Source: Saprospiraceae bacterium
GTDB taxonomy: Bacteria > Bacteroidota > Bacteroidia > Chitinophagales > Saprospiraceae
Direction of reading: 5' to 3'
NCBI GenBank assembly: GCA_019694255.1
Contig: JAIBCI010000024.1
Location: 1 to 53,406 of the forward strand
DNA: 53,406 nt
Both the position numbers and the translations under genes were made by a program. Shown here piece by piece: positions 30,462-39,804 of this stretch. The notes under the pieces are model-generated. The model did not search any database. It worked only from the letters and a program-made list of their open reading frames with translations, and had not been told where the DNA came from. Each line of letters starts with the position of its first letter. Positions within the stretch are counted from its first letter, which is position 1.

Positions 30462-31148
30462 TTGAACTGGAAACACTTCTGGAATCAACGGGCCAGGCTG
30501 GATAATCCGCTAAGCCAGGTGGCAAGAATACGCCATGGCCATGTCATGGATGAGCAAATCATGGAAAGAATAGCGGACCGGATAAAGATTCAACTTAGCC
30601 TTACACCGCTGGATGATGTCCTGGATGTGTGTTGTGGCAATGGATATTTATCGAGATTGCTGACACGTTACACCAAAAGTGTAACAGGCGTTGACGTGGC
30701 CGAGGATCAGATCAATCGGGCCAGACGATTTTCAGAAAACAGCAAACTGATTTTTTATACCGCTGATGCTGCTTCATTTAATCTGGAAAGGAAATTTGAT
30801 AAAATTCTGCTATACTTTTCTTTCCAGTATTTTGATTCATATCAGACCGGAAAAGATGTCATCACAAATCTGATCAGACATCTGAAGCCAGGCGGAGTCA
30901 TCCTGTTGGGTGATATTCCGGATCAGGAAAAGATCCATCTTTATTACACTACGCCCTGGCTTCGTCTTAAAAACAAAATCAAAACTGCATTTGGAAAATC
31001 AGACATGGGCAAATTCTGGAACCGGAGTGAACTTGATCAAATCTGCCATTCATTAAATGTCAGTGGACGCTATATGACCCAGGAAGACTGGCAACCTTAT
31101 ACGGATTATAGGTTTGATTATCTTATTGTTTTACAAAACGAAAATTGA
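30462..31148 (+). CDS. Class I SAM methyltransferase
   Basis: A 228-residue methyltransferase with 'DVLDVCCGNGYLSRLL' from residue 52 (motif I) and 'GVDVAEDQINRARRF' (motif II). Post-motif 'LLYFSFQYFDS' and 'LKPGGVILLGDIPD' are also typical. The start is TTG, 14 bases after the icmF stop. The N-terminal 'FWNQRARLDNPLSQVARIRHG' resembles the leading helix of related methyltransferases, which supports this start over the ATG at 30546. The substrate is unknown; many relatives act on small molecules or polar lipids. Probably co-transcribed with icmF, with no evident functional link. Confidence 0.75.
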   Translation: MNWKHFWNQRARLDNPLSQVARIRHGHVMDEQIMERIADRIKIQLSLTPLDDVLDVCCGNGYLSRLLTRYTKSVTGVDVAEDQINRARRFSENSKLIFYTADAASFNLERKFDKILLYFSFQYFDSYQTGKDVITNLIRHLKPGGVILLGDIPDQEKIHLYYTTPWLRLKNKIKTAFGKSDMGKFWNRSELDQICHSLNVSGRYMTQEDWQPYTDYRFDYLIVLQNEN

Positions 31149-31297
31149 ACCTCATTTGATTTTTTGTAACAAACATTTCGTAATTAATCAAGCGTCTTAG
31201 ATTTTCGAAATAAAACTTAACTTTCAAATTGAAGGAATCAAATGTATTGCTGTGATCCTAAAATTAATTCTCAGTCTAAGTTTTCAATGCATTTGGT

Positions 31298-34018
31298 TCA
31301 TTCAAAGCTCCGTTCCAGAATTTCCTTTATTTGAAGATCATGCACTTTTTTATAGCCAACAGCGGTCGCCGCACTGGCAGGCCGGCTGATGATCTCGATT
31401 TTTGAATCTGGCCAGTTTGACTTTACAAATGAAGCGGCGCCCATATTCGCCGGCTCTTCCTGTACCCACCGGATATGCTGAGGTCTAATGCTGCGAATAA
31501 GCGTCTGAATCTGGTCTGTTGGGAACGGATAAAGTTGTTCGATACGGATAATGGTTGTGTACTGATCATTTCGTTCACTTCTGCTGCTGACGAGATCATA
31601 ATAGACTTGTCCGCTACAAAATATTAGTGTTTTGCAATCGCCCAATGAAGAGTCAATAATCAGCTCCCGAAAACCGCTATCTCCCGTAAATTCCTCTTCC
31701 GGCGATAGACAGGCAGGATGTCTGAGCAGTGATTTGGGAGACATGACGATCAGTGGCTTGCGATATGCAGCTTTTACCTGCCTCCTTAGGAGGTGAAAAA
31801 AATTGGAAGGAGTCGTCACATTGGCGACAATGATATTCTTTTCGGCAGTGGCCTGTAGGAATCGTTCAAGTCTGGCGGAAGAATGTTCAGGTCCTTGTCC
31901 GTCGTAACCATGCGGCAGCAACATCACCAGATTACTCATGCGGTTCCATTTGACTTCAGCCGTAGCAATAAACTGATCCACGATCACTTGCGCTCCATTG
32001 GCAAAGTCACCAAACTGTGCTTCCCAAATTACCAACTGATGTGGTGACGCGAGAGAATATCCATATTCAAATCCAAGTACGGCAAATTCAGATAAAAGTG
32101 AGTTGTAAATAAAAAATTTGCCCTGGTCGTCTGCAAGTTGTGACAGACGGTTGTATTCGGTATTATTAATTTCGTCATACAAGACAGCATGACGGTGGCT
32201 GAAAGTGCCGCGCTTGACGTCCTGCCCGCTCATGCGCACATTCATGCCGTCCATCAAAATACTGCCATAGGCAAGCAATTCTGCCAAAGCCCAGTCCAGC
32301 TGATTTTCTGCCAATAATTTCTGGGAAGCTTTCAGCAATCTTCCAACCTTGGGCAACACATTGAAGCCTTCGGGAATACTGAGCAGACGGTCTAAAATTA
32401 TCTGCATTCGAGCCTTGTCTATTGATGTCTTGGACTGTGATACAGGATCTTCCTGCGCTTGCTTTTTTAGTTCCTTCCAGGCGAGCTCTGGTTCCTGATA
32501 AAGGTATGGCAGTGGGTTTTGCTTTACCATGTCCAGGCGCTCCTGCAATTCATTCCAGAAGGCCGTTTCCATATCTGTGGCAAGTTTCTTTTCAATTTCC
32601 CCTCGCTGCTGTAGACTCTGGATATAGAGATCGCGTACATTGGGATGGTTTGCTATGGAATTGTATAATTTTGGCTGGGTAAATTTTGGATCATCCCCTT
32701 CGTTATGCCCATGACGACGATAACACACCATGTCAATAAATACATCACTATTGAATTCCTGACGGTATTGTACCGCAAGCTTTGTGACGAAGACAACTGC
32801 CTCCGGATCATCACCATTGACATGAAATACCGGAGCTTGTACCAGACTGGCTACGCTGGTTGAATAGGTTGAGGACCTTGCATCTTCAAAATCAGTTGTA
32901 AATCCAATCTGATTATTGATGACGAAATGAATCGTTCCTCCCGTATAATACCCATTCAGTTGCGACATCTGTAAAGTCTCATAGACTACACCCTGACCGG
33001 CTATTGCCGCATCTCCATGAATCAGCACCGGGAGAATTTTATCGTAATCTGATTGATAAATCAGATCAGCCTTTGCCCTGGAAAGCCCTTCAACCACTGG
33101 ATCCACGGCTTCCAAATGAGAAGGATTCGGTGCCAGTCTCAGAAAGACGCGTCGGCCTTCCTGAATTTCAATCATTGAACTGAACCCTAGGTGGTATTTG
33201 ACATCACCTGAACCAAAACTCAGGTCCGGCACTGCCGTACCTTCAAATTCACTAAAGATCTGTTCATAAGTCTTGCCCATGATGTTAGCCAATACATTCA
33301 ACCTTCCACGATGCGCCATTCCAATGACCAGTTCTTCGACACCGAGTAGCCCCCCAGTTCTGATCATCGTATCCAGGGCCGCTATAGTACTTTCCCCACC
33401 CTCCAGTGAGAATCGCTTTTGACCAACATACTTGGTATGCAGAAACTTCTCAAATATGACCGATCCGTTTAGTTTTTCAAGAATTCGCTGTTTCTCCTCG
33501 AGTTGCAGCCCATAATGGGGACTTATGGCTTCAATTTCAATTTTTTGCTGTAACCAATCCCGACGTCTCAAATCTTCGATATGGGCATATTCAAATCCAA
33601 TTTTGTCACAATAAATTGACCGAAGTCTGGACTCCAGTTCCTGAAGCGTGGGTTTGACCAATCCATCAAGAGGACTTATCCCGAGTTTACGGTGCCGGTC
33701 GATCTCCTGAAAACCATGATCTACAATGGCTAATCTGGCCTTACGGTCTTTTCTGGCTCTGATAGGATTAGTGGTTGCTTCAAGATGTCCGCGACTTCTG
33801 TAGGAATGAACCAGCTCCATCGCAAAGCGATCGGCTTTCGAAAAATCATGATTGCTGATTTGACTGTTAGAAGGCGCTGATTGCAAGAGGCCCAGCTCAA
33901 ACCCTTGAAAAAACTGTCTCCATTCCGCATGAACAGACTGGGGATCTGACTTATAATTCAAATACAACGCTTCAATATAGGAAGGATGCGCATTGATCAG
34001 GAAAGTCATGTTTTTCAT
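31298..34018 (-). CDS. sucA: 2-oxoglutarate dehydrogenase E1
   Basis: The thiamine-diphosphate-dependent E1 subunit of about 906 residues; it decarboxylates 2-oxoglutarate in the TCA cycle. The N-terminal 'YIEALYLNYKSDPQSVHAEW' peptide binds the E2 core in known complexes. 'IGMAHRGRLNVLANIMGK' and the TPP segment 'HGDAAIAGQGVVYET' with 'VINNQIGFTT' are present, as is the C-terminal transketolase-like half ('VMLLPHGYDGQGPEHSSAR'). I chose the ATG at 34018; an extension to 34150 needs a TTG and adds unrelated residues, and ATG 34009 is also possible. No E2 (sucB) or E3 gene follows, so the complex is encoded in split loci. Confidence 0.95.
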   Translation of the reverse strand: MKNMTFLINAHPSYIEALYLNYKSDPQSVHAEWRQFFQGFELGLLQSAPSNSQISNHDFSKADRFAMELVHSYRSRGHLEATTNPIRARKDRKARLAIVDHGFQEIDRHRKLGISPLDGLVKPTLQELESRLRSIYCDKIGFEYAHIEDLRRRDWLQQKIEIEAISPHYGLQLEEKQRILEKLNGSVIFEKFLHTKYVGQKRFSLEGGESTIAALDTMIRTGGLLGVEELVIGMAHRGRLNVLANIMGKTYEQIFSEFEGTAVPDLSFGSGDVKYHLGFSSMIEIQEGRRVFLRLAPNPSHLEAVDPVVEGLSRAKADLIYQSDYDKILPVLIHGDAAIAGQGVVYETLQMSQLNGYYTGGTIHFVINNQIGFTTDFEDARSSTYSTSVASLVQAPVFHVNGDDPEAVVFVTKLAVQYRQEFNSDVFIDMVCYRRHGHNEGDDPKFTQPKLYNSIANHPNVRDLYIQSLQQRGEIEKKLATDMETAFWNELQERLDMVKQNPLPYLYQEPELAWKELKKQAQEDPVSQSKTSIDKARMQIILDRLLSIPEGFNVLPKVGRLLKASQKLLAENQLDWALAELLAYGSILMDGMNVRMSGQDVKRGTFSHRHAVLYDEINNTEYNRLSQLADDQGKFFIYNSLLSEFAVLGFEYGYSLASPHQLVIWEAQFGDFANGAQVIVDQFIATAEVKWNRMSNLVMLLPHGYDGQGPEHSSARLERFLQATAEKNIIVANVTTPSNFFHLLRRQVKAAYRKPLIVMSPKSLLRHPACLSPEEEFTGDSGFRELIIDSSLGDCKTLIFCSGQVYYDLVSSRSERNDQYTTIIRIEQLYPFPTDQIQTLIRSIRPQHIRWVQEEPANMGAASFVKSNWPDSKIEIISRPASAATAVGYKKVHDLQIKEILERSFE

Positions 34019-34166
34019 AACGACGAAGTAGAATAATTCAACGGGCATTAGGTCGGTATGTTCAATTCTGATACCTTCTTTGTCAATTAGACAAAATTTA
34101 ACCAATTGTCCAGAGGCGAGGGTATTTTTTATTTCTACATTTGTCTGCAAGAAATCTGGATCCCTA

Positions 34167-34544
34167 TTGAGAAAGTACCTCTCTTACTGGAGACTTATTG
34201 CCTGGCTTTTCATGCTGGGTGTGTATGGCGTCTTGTCGGGGGGGGCCGGCATACAACCTAAGTCGCCGGAACAAAGCCAACCGGCTACCAGGATTGATTC
34301 AACCATTGACACCTGCAATCCTTATAATTTCCACCTTTATATTGTTCTTCGCAAAAAGCATTACCATGCCTTGCTAACTGTCAAAGACACTACAGACCGT
34401 ATTCTGCTTACACGCAATTTTGACAGCCTGAGAATTGGTAGAAACTTCTTTAATATACCGATTAAGAAAAAACTTCCTCCGGTTGTATATTGGGAACTTA
34501 AAGCGGGCGATCTGAATAAAAAAGGCCGCATGGCTATACACTAA
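34167..34544 (+). CDS. Small exported protein, unknown
   Basis: An unrecognised frame of 125 residues. With a TTG start at 34167 the N-terminus would be 'MRKYLSYWRLIAWLFMLGV', a good signal-peptide or anchor profile (basic start, hydrophobic core). The rest is a small beta-rich segment with many basic residues. The frame stays open upstream to 34080, but that would overlap the sucA start region. No ATG exists before 34212. I infer export from the leader; no function is proposed. It could be a chance frame, so confidence is moderate to low. Confidence 0.4.
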   Translation: MRKYLSYWRLIAWLFMLGVYGVLSGGAGIQPKSPEQSQPATRIDSTIDTCNPYNFHLYIVLRKKHYHALLTVKDTTDRILLTRNFDSLRIGRNFFNIPIKKKLPPVVYWELKAGDLNKKGRMAIH

Positions 34545-34779
34545 TATTAGATCAATTGAGTAGAGATTAATATTTCTTTTTTTGATGTGAATTTTAATTT
34601 AATTTCCAATCTTTTTGGCGCCTCATAGCCACATCAGGGTCGGGTTAACTTATAGCAATAAGAATTCAATTGCCACGCATGGAGAATTTCTTACACTATT
34701 TTTTACTGTGTTAAAATATTTGGAGTTATGTATAGAGCCTTATAATATTTCATGTCAATTCATTTTATCCTAAAATAAA

Positions 34780-34805
34780 AAAACCGGGCCACATGACCCG
34801 GTTTT
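34780..34805 (-). terminator. Rho-independent terminator
   Basis: Perfect 9-bp arms AAAACCGGG / CCCGGTTTT with an 8-base loop. On the minus strand the stem is followed by a long T-tract. It sits 23 bases past the stop of the lipoprotein gene and ends its transcript. The mirrored A-tract also gives T's at the other end, so it could act for the plus-strand frame ending at 34544. Confidence 0.8.
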
Positions 34806-34828
34806 ATATTATTCTGGAAATAATAGGA

Positions 34829-35650
34829 TTACCACCATCTCCTGATGTTGATTTCGCGAACAGATCCATCCGGCAATGTTACCGTTGCGGCATTATTACA
34901 GGCGCCATCACCGTAATTGAGGGTAACCTGTTTGGAGTTGATACTCATTGTCAGCATTCCCTTAACGATCCATGGACAATCTGCTTTGTAGATCAATGGA
35001 TCCGTAATTTGTACTGTAAAGTTCTCTCCTTTACGGTTAAATCCTGTTGCACTGCCTTCAAGACGATATACATTGTCCAAAAGGATTAATGGTGTTGATA
35101 CACCCTCTGTTTGTGTAATCGTCTGCAAGGCATTCCAACCAATCGTTTTTCCGGAAGGGAAAGTGAGCACGCGATTTGACACAACTCTTTCAAAAAATGG
35201 TTGGTTCAGACTATTGAGACCCTTGTTGGTCAGTACAACCAACCCTTCGACTTTAACATCATCGATGTAGAAATTCTCATGACTTACTGTTCTTACCGAT
35301 TGAACATTGGATAGAGGTGCTGTCAACGAAACAATCAGCTTGCCTTTACGTACATGCCCGTATGGACCGCTTACGCCCGTCGGACCATAATCAATCGTCA
35401 GCGTATTTGGAAATGTCCCCTTGGGTGCAGACCAGGTTCTGGTTGGATATCCCCTCGTACTGAGTTCCTGGAGCCCCGCTGCGATCTGATCGTCAATTTC
35501 ACTCTCATTGGATTGAAGCAAATCATTCTGCGTGCCCATTTCTTGAGAAAGGTCAATAAAATCATTCTGTAAGATAGAGTCTTTATGACAGGAAGTAATA
35601 CCTGTCATTAAGGAAAAAATTCCGATGGCTAATATCAAAATATGTTTCAT
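34829..35650 (-). CDS. Secreted lipoprotein, unknown function
   Basis: A 273-residue protein starting 'MKHILILAIGIFSLMTGITSC', a lipoprotein signal peptide with lipobox cysteine C21. The frame extends to a TTG at 35758, but the ATG at 35650 gives the clean signal. The mature part is beta-rich and Gly/Thr/Val-rich, including 'WSAPKGTFPNTLTIDYGPTG', which resembles Bacteroidota outer-membrane or surface lipoproteins of unknown role. It stands alone, with a strong terminator downstream and a divergent T9SS gene upstream. I do not recognise a family and propose no function beyond membrane anchoring. Confidence 0.75.
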   Translation of the reverse strand: MKHILILAIGIFSLMTGITSCHKDSILQNDFIDLSQEMGTQNDLLQSNESEIDDQIAAGLQELSTRGYPTRTWSAPKGTFPNTLTIDYGPTGVSGPYGHVRKGKLIVSLTAPLSNVQSVRTVSHENFYIDDVKVEGLVVLTNKGLNSLNQPFFERVVSNRVLTFPSGKTIGWNALQTITQTEGVSTPLILLDNVYRLEGSATGFNRKGENFTVQITDPLIYKADCPWIVKGMLTMSINSKQVTLNYGDGACNNAATVTLPDGSVREINIRRWW

Positions 35651-35965
35651 ATCTGTAATTTTAATTGCGAACATTTCTTTGACATTTAGAATACGCTTAA
35701 GTTTAATTCTTCCATAAATTATGTAATTTCTTAAAAGCTTGTTCAAAAACTGCCACACAACGAAAACAACCTCCTGATTGACAAGATAACAAAATCAGTA
35801 TAATATTCTTTATTGTTAAATTTTTAACAAATTATAGTAGGATTATCTAAAGTGAAAATAGCATTTGCTTTTATAAATCATAAAAAATTAGTCTGTAATA
35901 ATATCTTTATCTTGCTCTGGAATTTCATATATTGCGATAAAATAAAGTCCAAAAATTAGAGACTT
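35651..35965. other. Divergent AT-rich intergenic region
   Basis: About 315 bases between the lipoprotein gene and the T9SS-protein gene. It must hold both promoters, but no exact TAnnTTTG box was found near either start. No other feature was seen. Confidence 0.45.
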
Positions 35966-37855
35966 ATGAAGACGATTTTCAATCAAGCAGCCAGCATATT
36001 GCTAATAACTTTTTTAAATGGCATATCTATGGTTGCCCAGAGCCCTGAACTTAAACCAAAATATGTTCAAAGCAATATCGATGACTTTTTCATTGTACCA
36101 GGCCCTCAGTTAATGCTAAAAACACTCACGTTCGAATTTAAGCCAGTCCAGGCCGACTTAAAATATGAACCTAAATTAATCATTCCACCCAGCCCGAATC
36201 GATCCGAGATCGAAGAATCATACATTGATTCAATAAAGCAACTGAAAGATGCTTTAAAAAATAACCATTCTCGTTTTACGAAAAATGCTGAAGAAACAAC
36301 ATTGGGTCCTAACTTAATAAAAGTTGGTAATTCATTTTATGCCGATATTGACGGATCATGTCCCAATGACAATACAATTGCAATTTCTAAGGCAGGTAAA
36401 ATAATCAGTATGATGAATCAATATGTAGGTATTTATACTACGAATGGTAAAATAATCAACATATATGATTTGGAAAGTTTTTTTGGAAATTATATGAACA
36501 GTGGACCTTGTGATCCAAAAGTAGAATACGACCCTGTTGCTGACAGATTCTTTATGTTTCTTCAGGATTGCAACGAAAATCCTGAAAACATAGCCTTTGG
36601 ATTTTCCAAAACAAATGATCCAAATGGATCCTGGTGGATTTACGTTTTTGATTCTGATGCCTTGCAGGATGGCTCATGGTCTGATTACCCCAAAGTGGCG
36701 ATTAATTCGGATGAAATATTTATAACAACCAACTTATATGGAAGGAATGGCGGATCCTATAAACAATCAATATTATACCAACTGAACAAACAGGATGGGT
36801 ATAGTGGAAAAAGCCTTCATTATAAGATCTGGACTGGATTCCAGTCAGGAACAATACTTCCAATCAGGTCTGGCGACAACGGGCAGTATGGACCAGGCAT
36901 TTATTGTATTCAGACCAATGCTGGTGGTAGTTCTTCATTTAATTATTATGATATTACCGGCTCACTAAGTGATCCCAATAGCAAACTTTTATATAAGAAA
37001 ATAACAACCACAGCATATGAACCATCTGGCAATGCTTATCAAAAGAGTACAAGTGTCAGACTTGATATTGGCGACTGCAGATGTATGGATGGTTATTATC
37101 AAAATGGCCTAATTCATTTTGTTTTCGCCGCAGATGACGAAGGTTATAGTGGAATCAGGTACCATAGACTCGATCCGGTAAAGCTTGATGGAAGCAAGTT
37201 TGAAATTTTTTCTTCTTCTGATGAAAAAGACTATGCATACCCATCCATTTCACCTTTTAATATTAACAGCGCGGACAATTCCAGTGTAATCCATTTTGCA
37301 GCTTCAGGAGAAAATTTCTATCCAGAAATGAGAGCCAAGCTTTATCATTCTGATTTTTCATCTGATCCTTCTATCCAAATCAAGCAAGGCCCGGGACCTC
37401 AAACAAGTTGCTATAATTCATCCAAAGGTTATGCCCGCTGGGGTGACTACAGCGGCGCTGCACGAATGTACAATTCTACAGTACCTACATGTTGGGTCGC
37501 GGGAAGTGTGGGAAATGATATTAATGGTAGATGGTGGACATATATTGCAGAACTTATTTCGACCCCAAACGCTGTACTGAATTTGTCAAAGGACAACAGT
37601 ACTGAAATTTACCCTAATCCGTTAAATGATCGTATGACATTCGAAATACAGTCCAGTGACAGGATGGTATGTTACTTTAATATTTTAACAAGCGATGGCA
37701 AAAAAGTCTCCGAACTGTTTTACGGAAGTCTGCATCCGGGAATAAATAACTTTTCATTTTCAACTTCATACTTACAACCAGGTCAATATTTCCTTCAGGT
37801 TGTAAATAACAATCAACAAATAATAAAGAATGAAAAATTTATTGTTGCTAAGTAA
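35966..37855 (+). CDS. T9SS-exported beta-propeller-like protein
   Basis: A 629-residue secreted protein. The N-terminal signal peptide runs to about residue 25 ('GISMVAQ'). The central part has repeated strands with 'DPKVEYDPVADRFFMFLQD' and 'DYPKVAINSDEIFITTNLYG', typical of large Bacteroidota exported proteins predicted to be beta-propellers. The last 80 residues are a type A T9SS sorting domain: 'EIYPNPLNDRMTFEIQSS', 'GKKVSELFYG' and 'LQPGQYFLQVVNNNQQIIKNEKF'. It would be secreted across the outer membrane and anchored or released. The function is unknown. Its 3' end overlaps a tiny lipoprotein gene by 26 bases. Confidence 0.85.
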   Translation: MKTIFNQAASILLITFLNGISMVAQSPELKPKYVQSNIDDFFIVPGPQLMLKTLTFEFKPVQADLKYEPKLIIPPSPNRSEIEESYIDSIKQLKDALKNNHSRFTKNAEETTLGPNLIKVGNSFYADIDGSCPNDNTIAISKAGKIISMMNQYVGIYTTNGKIINIYDLESFFGNYMNSGPCDPKVEYDPVADRFFMFLQDCNENPENIAFGFSKTNDPNGSWWIYVFDSDALQDGSWSDYPKVAINSDEIFITTNLYGRNGGSYKQSILYQLNKQDGYSGKSLHYKIWTGFQSGTILPIRSGDNGQYGPGIYCIQTNAGGSSSFNYYDITGSLSDPNSKLLYKKITTTAYEPSGNAYQKSTSVRLDIGDCRCMDGYYQNGLIHFVFAADDEGYSGIRYHRLDPVKLDGSKFEIFSSSDEKDYAYPSISPFNINSADNSSVIHFAASGENFYPEMRAKLYHSDFSSDPSIQIKQGPGPQTSCYNSSKGYARWGDYSGAARMYNSTVPTCWVAGSVGNDINGRWWTYIAELISTPNAVLNLSKDNSTEIYPNPLNDRMTFEIQSSDRMVCYFNILTSDGKKVSELFYGSLHPGINNFSFSTSYLQPGQYFLQVVNNNQQIIKNEKFIVAK

Positions 37856-38066
37856 CTGTATATTAGTTCTGTGTTGCTCACATCAGAATCACACCATTAT
37901 TTCAAGCCCGCCGCATGAAGTGAATATACAGGACTCAGTGATCAGCAAAACAAAACCTGTTAAGACTGCAACACCTTCGCCTAACGAGGAATACCAACAG
38001 GGAAAAATCGATTCATTGAAAAAAAATAAAGTTAAGCCAAAACGAACTACTAAAAAAAATGACTAA
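37830..38066 (+). CDS. Tiny lipoprotein, 78 residues
   Basis: A short protein starting 'MKNLLLLSNCILVLCC', a compact lipoprotein signal with candidate lipobox cysteine C15 or C16. The mature part is low-complexity, Ser/Pro/Lys-rich and ends in a basic run ('KPKRTTKKND'). It overlaps the end of the T9SS gene by 26 bases in another frame, consistent with coupled translation. No family is recognised. It is a plausible gene, but the short length keeps confidence modest. Confidence 0.5.
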   Translation: MKNLLLLSNCILVLCCSHQNHTIISSPPHEVNIQDSVISKTKPVKTATPSPNEEYQQGKIDSLKKNKVKPKRTTKKND

Positions 38067-38437
38067 ACAGATTTATTCTTATTTACATATAGATTGAAGT
38101 CATTTCTTTGCAAATATTGAATTTTAGTACAGGCTATCTCCATCTACCTTTGAATATTCAGAGGGGTTCTTGAAATTATTATCACCATATGGGCTAAAGT
38201 GTGAATTTAATTTTCAATAACTCTAAAGATCTTTCTTGAAAAAATTACGTGATGACTTTCTGATCTCTCCTGTTTATTTCACAATTTTAGCAAGTATTTC
38301 ATAGAAAATATGATGCTATTGTTATCACATTTACTTCGAAATAAACTAAATTCAAAAAATAAATAAGCTAATTATACAGGAGTGCAATGAGAATATCAAA
38401 TAAATTCTCCCAACAGGTTTACACACCTAAGTAGAAG
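38067..38437. other. Intergenic upstream of tRNA-Ser end
   Basis: About 370 AT-rich bases with no coding frame, hairpin terminator or RNA that I can support, between the small lipoprotein gene and the 3' end of tRNA-Ser. Confidence 0.45.
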
Positions 38438-38525
38438 CGGAGAGTCAGGGATTCGAACCCTGGATACCCTTTTGGGGTATACACACTTTCCAGGCGTGCT
38501 CCTTCGACCACTCGGACAACTCTCC
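38438..38525 (-). tRNA. tRNA-Ser(GGA)
   Basis: An 88-base class II tRNA. The 7-bp acceptor stem GGAGAGT / ACTCTCC is followed by discriminator G; the T-arm has GGTTCGAATCC. The anticodon stem CACGC / GTGTG holds loop CTGGAAA, so the anticodon is GGA (38489-38491 on the plus strand), reading UCC/UCU. The long variable arm (TACCC-CAAAA-GGGTA) is typical of serine tRNAs. CCA is not encoded. Confidence 0.95.
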
Positions 38526-38539
38526 TCTTATTCGGGTTG

Positions 38540-38547
38540 CAAATGTA
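38540..38547 (-). promoter_or_regulatory. -7 box of tRNA-Ser
   Basis: Reads TACATTTG on the minus strand, an exact TAnnTTTG match ending 15 bases before the tRNA 5' end. It lies between the tatD stop and the tRNA, so the tRNA is likely transcribed on its own. No TTTG at the -33 position was seen. Confidence 0.55.
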
Positions 38548-38572
38548 AAACCTTTTCAGCGAATCACCTACT

Positions 38573-39358
38573 TCAGATAGTCTGTACTTTAGCATTGGGG
38601 TAGTATATTTTCCTGGCATTCTCAGTCGTGACGCGGGCTACTTTTTCTATGCTGAAGGAAAGTACTTCAGCAAGCCGTTCTCCAATCACTGGAATATAGG
38701 AAGATTCGTTACGCCGGCCCCTGTGCGGTACCGGACTCAGATAAGGGGCATCCGTTTCAAGAACGATCCAAGAAGCGCCCAAATTCTCAACGATTGCTGG
38801 CAACTCACTTTTCTTATAGGTCAGGACACCTCCAATTCCAAGATACATACCCATGTCTGCTACTCTTTGAGCCTGCTCCCTACTGCCACTAAAACAGTGA
38901 AAAACGCCCTTAATTCTCCCGCCAAACGCTTCAACTATTTGAAGGCTTTCTTCCGTGGCCTCCCTGCTGTGAATGCTCACCGGCAAATCCAGCGCTATTG
39001 ACCAGCTAAGTTGTGTTCTGAAAGCATCTTCTTGATATCGCTGTGTGCTTTTGTCCCAATATAGGTCAAGACCTATTTCCCCTATTCCATAGTAAGTATC
39101 TTTATGGAGGATTTTTTCGATACGATCCAATAGATCAACATAATTACTGTCAATGGAGCAGGGATGAATTCCCATCATCATGTCAACCTGATCAGCATAA
39201 TTCAATTTTAATTGATGCATGGCATCAATAGAAGTCAGATCAATATTAGGCAATAGAATTTTTGCTACCCCTGAATCCAGACACCGTTGCATAGTTTCCT
39301 TTCTGTCTGTATCAAAATCTGGCAAGTAAATATGACTATGTGTATCGATCCAATTCAT
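38573..39358 (-). CDS. tatD: TatD family metal-dependent hydrolase
   Basis: A 261-residue cytoplasmic TIM-barrel nuclease of the TatD family, which has 3'-5' exonuclease activity and acts in DNA repair or DNA clearance. Metal ligands are visible as H7 and H9 in 'DTHSHIYLP', the family 'HCFSGS' motif and 'ETDAPYLSPVPHRGRRNE' near the end. 'GEIGLDLYWDKS' is also conserved. It starts 9 bases after the ruvX stop, suggesting a two-gene operon. Confidence 0.93.
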   Translation of the reverse strand: MNWIDTHSHIYLPDFDTDRKETMQRCLDSGVAKILLPNIDLTSIDAMHQLKLNYADQVDMMMGIHPCSIDSNYVDLLDRIEKILHKDTYYGIGEIGLDLYWDKSTQRYQEDAFRTQLSWSIALDLPVSIHSREATEESLQIVEAFGGRIKGVFHCFSGSREQAQRVADMGMYLGIGGVLTYKKSELPAIVENLGASWIVLETDAPYLSPVPHRGRRNESSYIPVIGERLAEVLSFSIEKVARVTTENARKIYYPNAKVQTI

Positions 39359-39367
39359 GGCAAGTTC

Positions 39368-39778
39368 TTAAATGTGTCCCAAATATTTCTGCAGAATCAA
39401 AACAGCGCTGACGCGATCAATTCTTGCTTTGTCTTTGCGTTTTTCTTTTCCAATTCCTGAATTAAAAATGATCCTGCGCGCTTCTGCTGATGTTCCGGAC
39501 TCGTCCTGAAACGCGGTAAGTATTTCTGGAATTTTCTTTTTAAGTTCAAGCTCGGTCTGAAGAATATATGGCATAAGGTATGTCTCCTGTCCGTCTCTGT
39601 GAACAGGCTTTCCAAAGACTATCTTCTCAACGTTTTCACGTTGACAATAATTAGTGATGTAGGCGATAAGCTGACTAGTGTCTACGGTATCAAGTGCTGT
39701 TACAATAATCTGCAATGGATCTGTAACGGCTAGTCCGCTTCGCTGAAGGCCAAAATCAACGGCAAGAATTCTTGACAT
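39368..39778 (-). CDS. ruvX: RuvX/YqgF nuclease
   Basis: A 136-residue RNase-H-like enzyme of the YqgF/RuvX family, implicated in Holliday junction resolution and 16S pre-rRNA processing. 'MSRILAVDFGLQRSGLAVTD' carries the first catalytic aspartate (D7), 'VEKIVFGKP' follows, and 'FQDESGTSAEARR' and 'KDKARIDRVSAVLILQKYL' hold the other conserved acidic residues. Length is normal. It has a TAACTTTG box 26 bases upstream and leads tatD. Confidence 0.92.
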   Translation of the reverse strand: MSRILAVDFGLQRSGLAVTDPLQIIVTALDTVDTSQLIAYITNYCQRENVEKIVFGKPVHRDGQETYLMPYILQTELELKKKIPEILTAFQDESGTSAEARRIIFNSGIGKEKRKDKARIDRVSAVLILQKYLGHI

Positions 39779-39804
39779 AGGCAGAATAAAATCAATTCGT
39801 AGTG

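Noticed and set aside
34019-34150. N-terminal extension of sucA
   Set aside because: It needs a TTG start and adds 44 residues unlike the E1 family; the ATG at 34018 gives the usual start.
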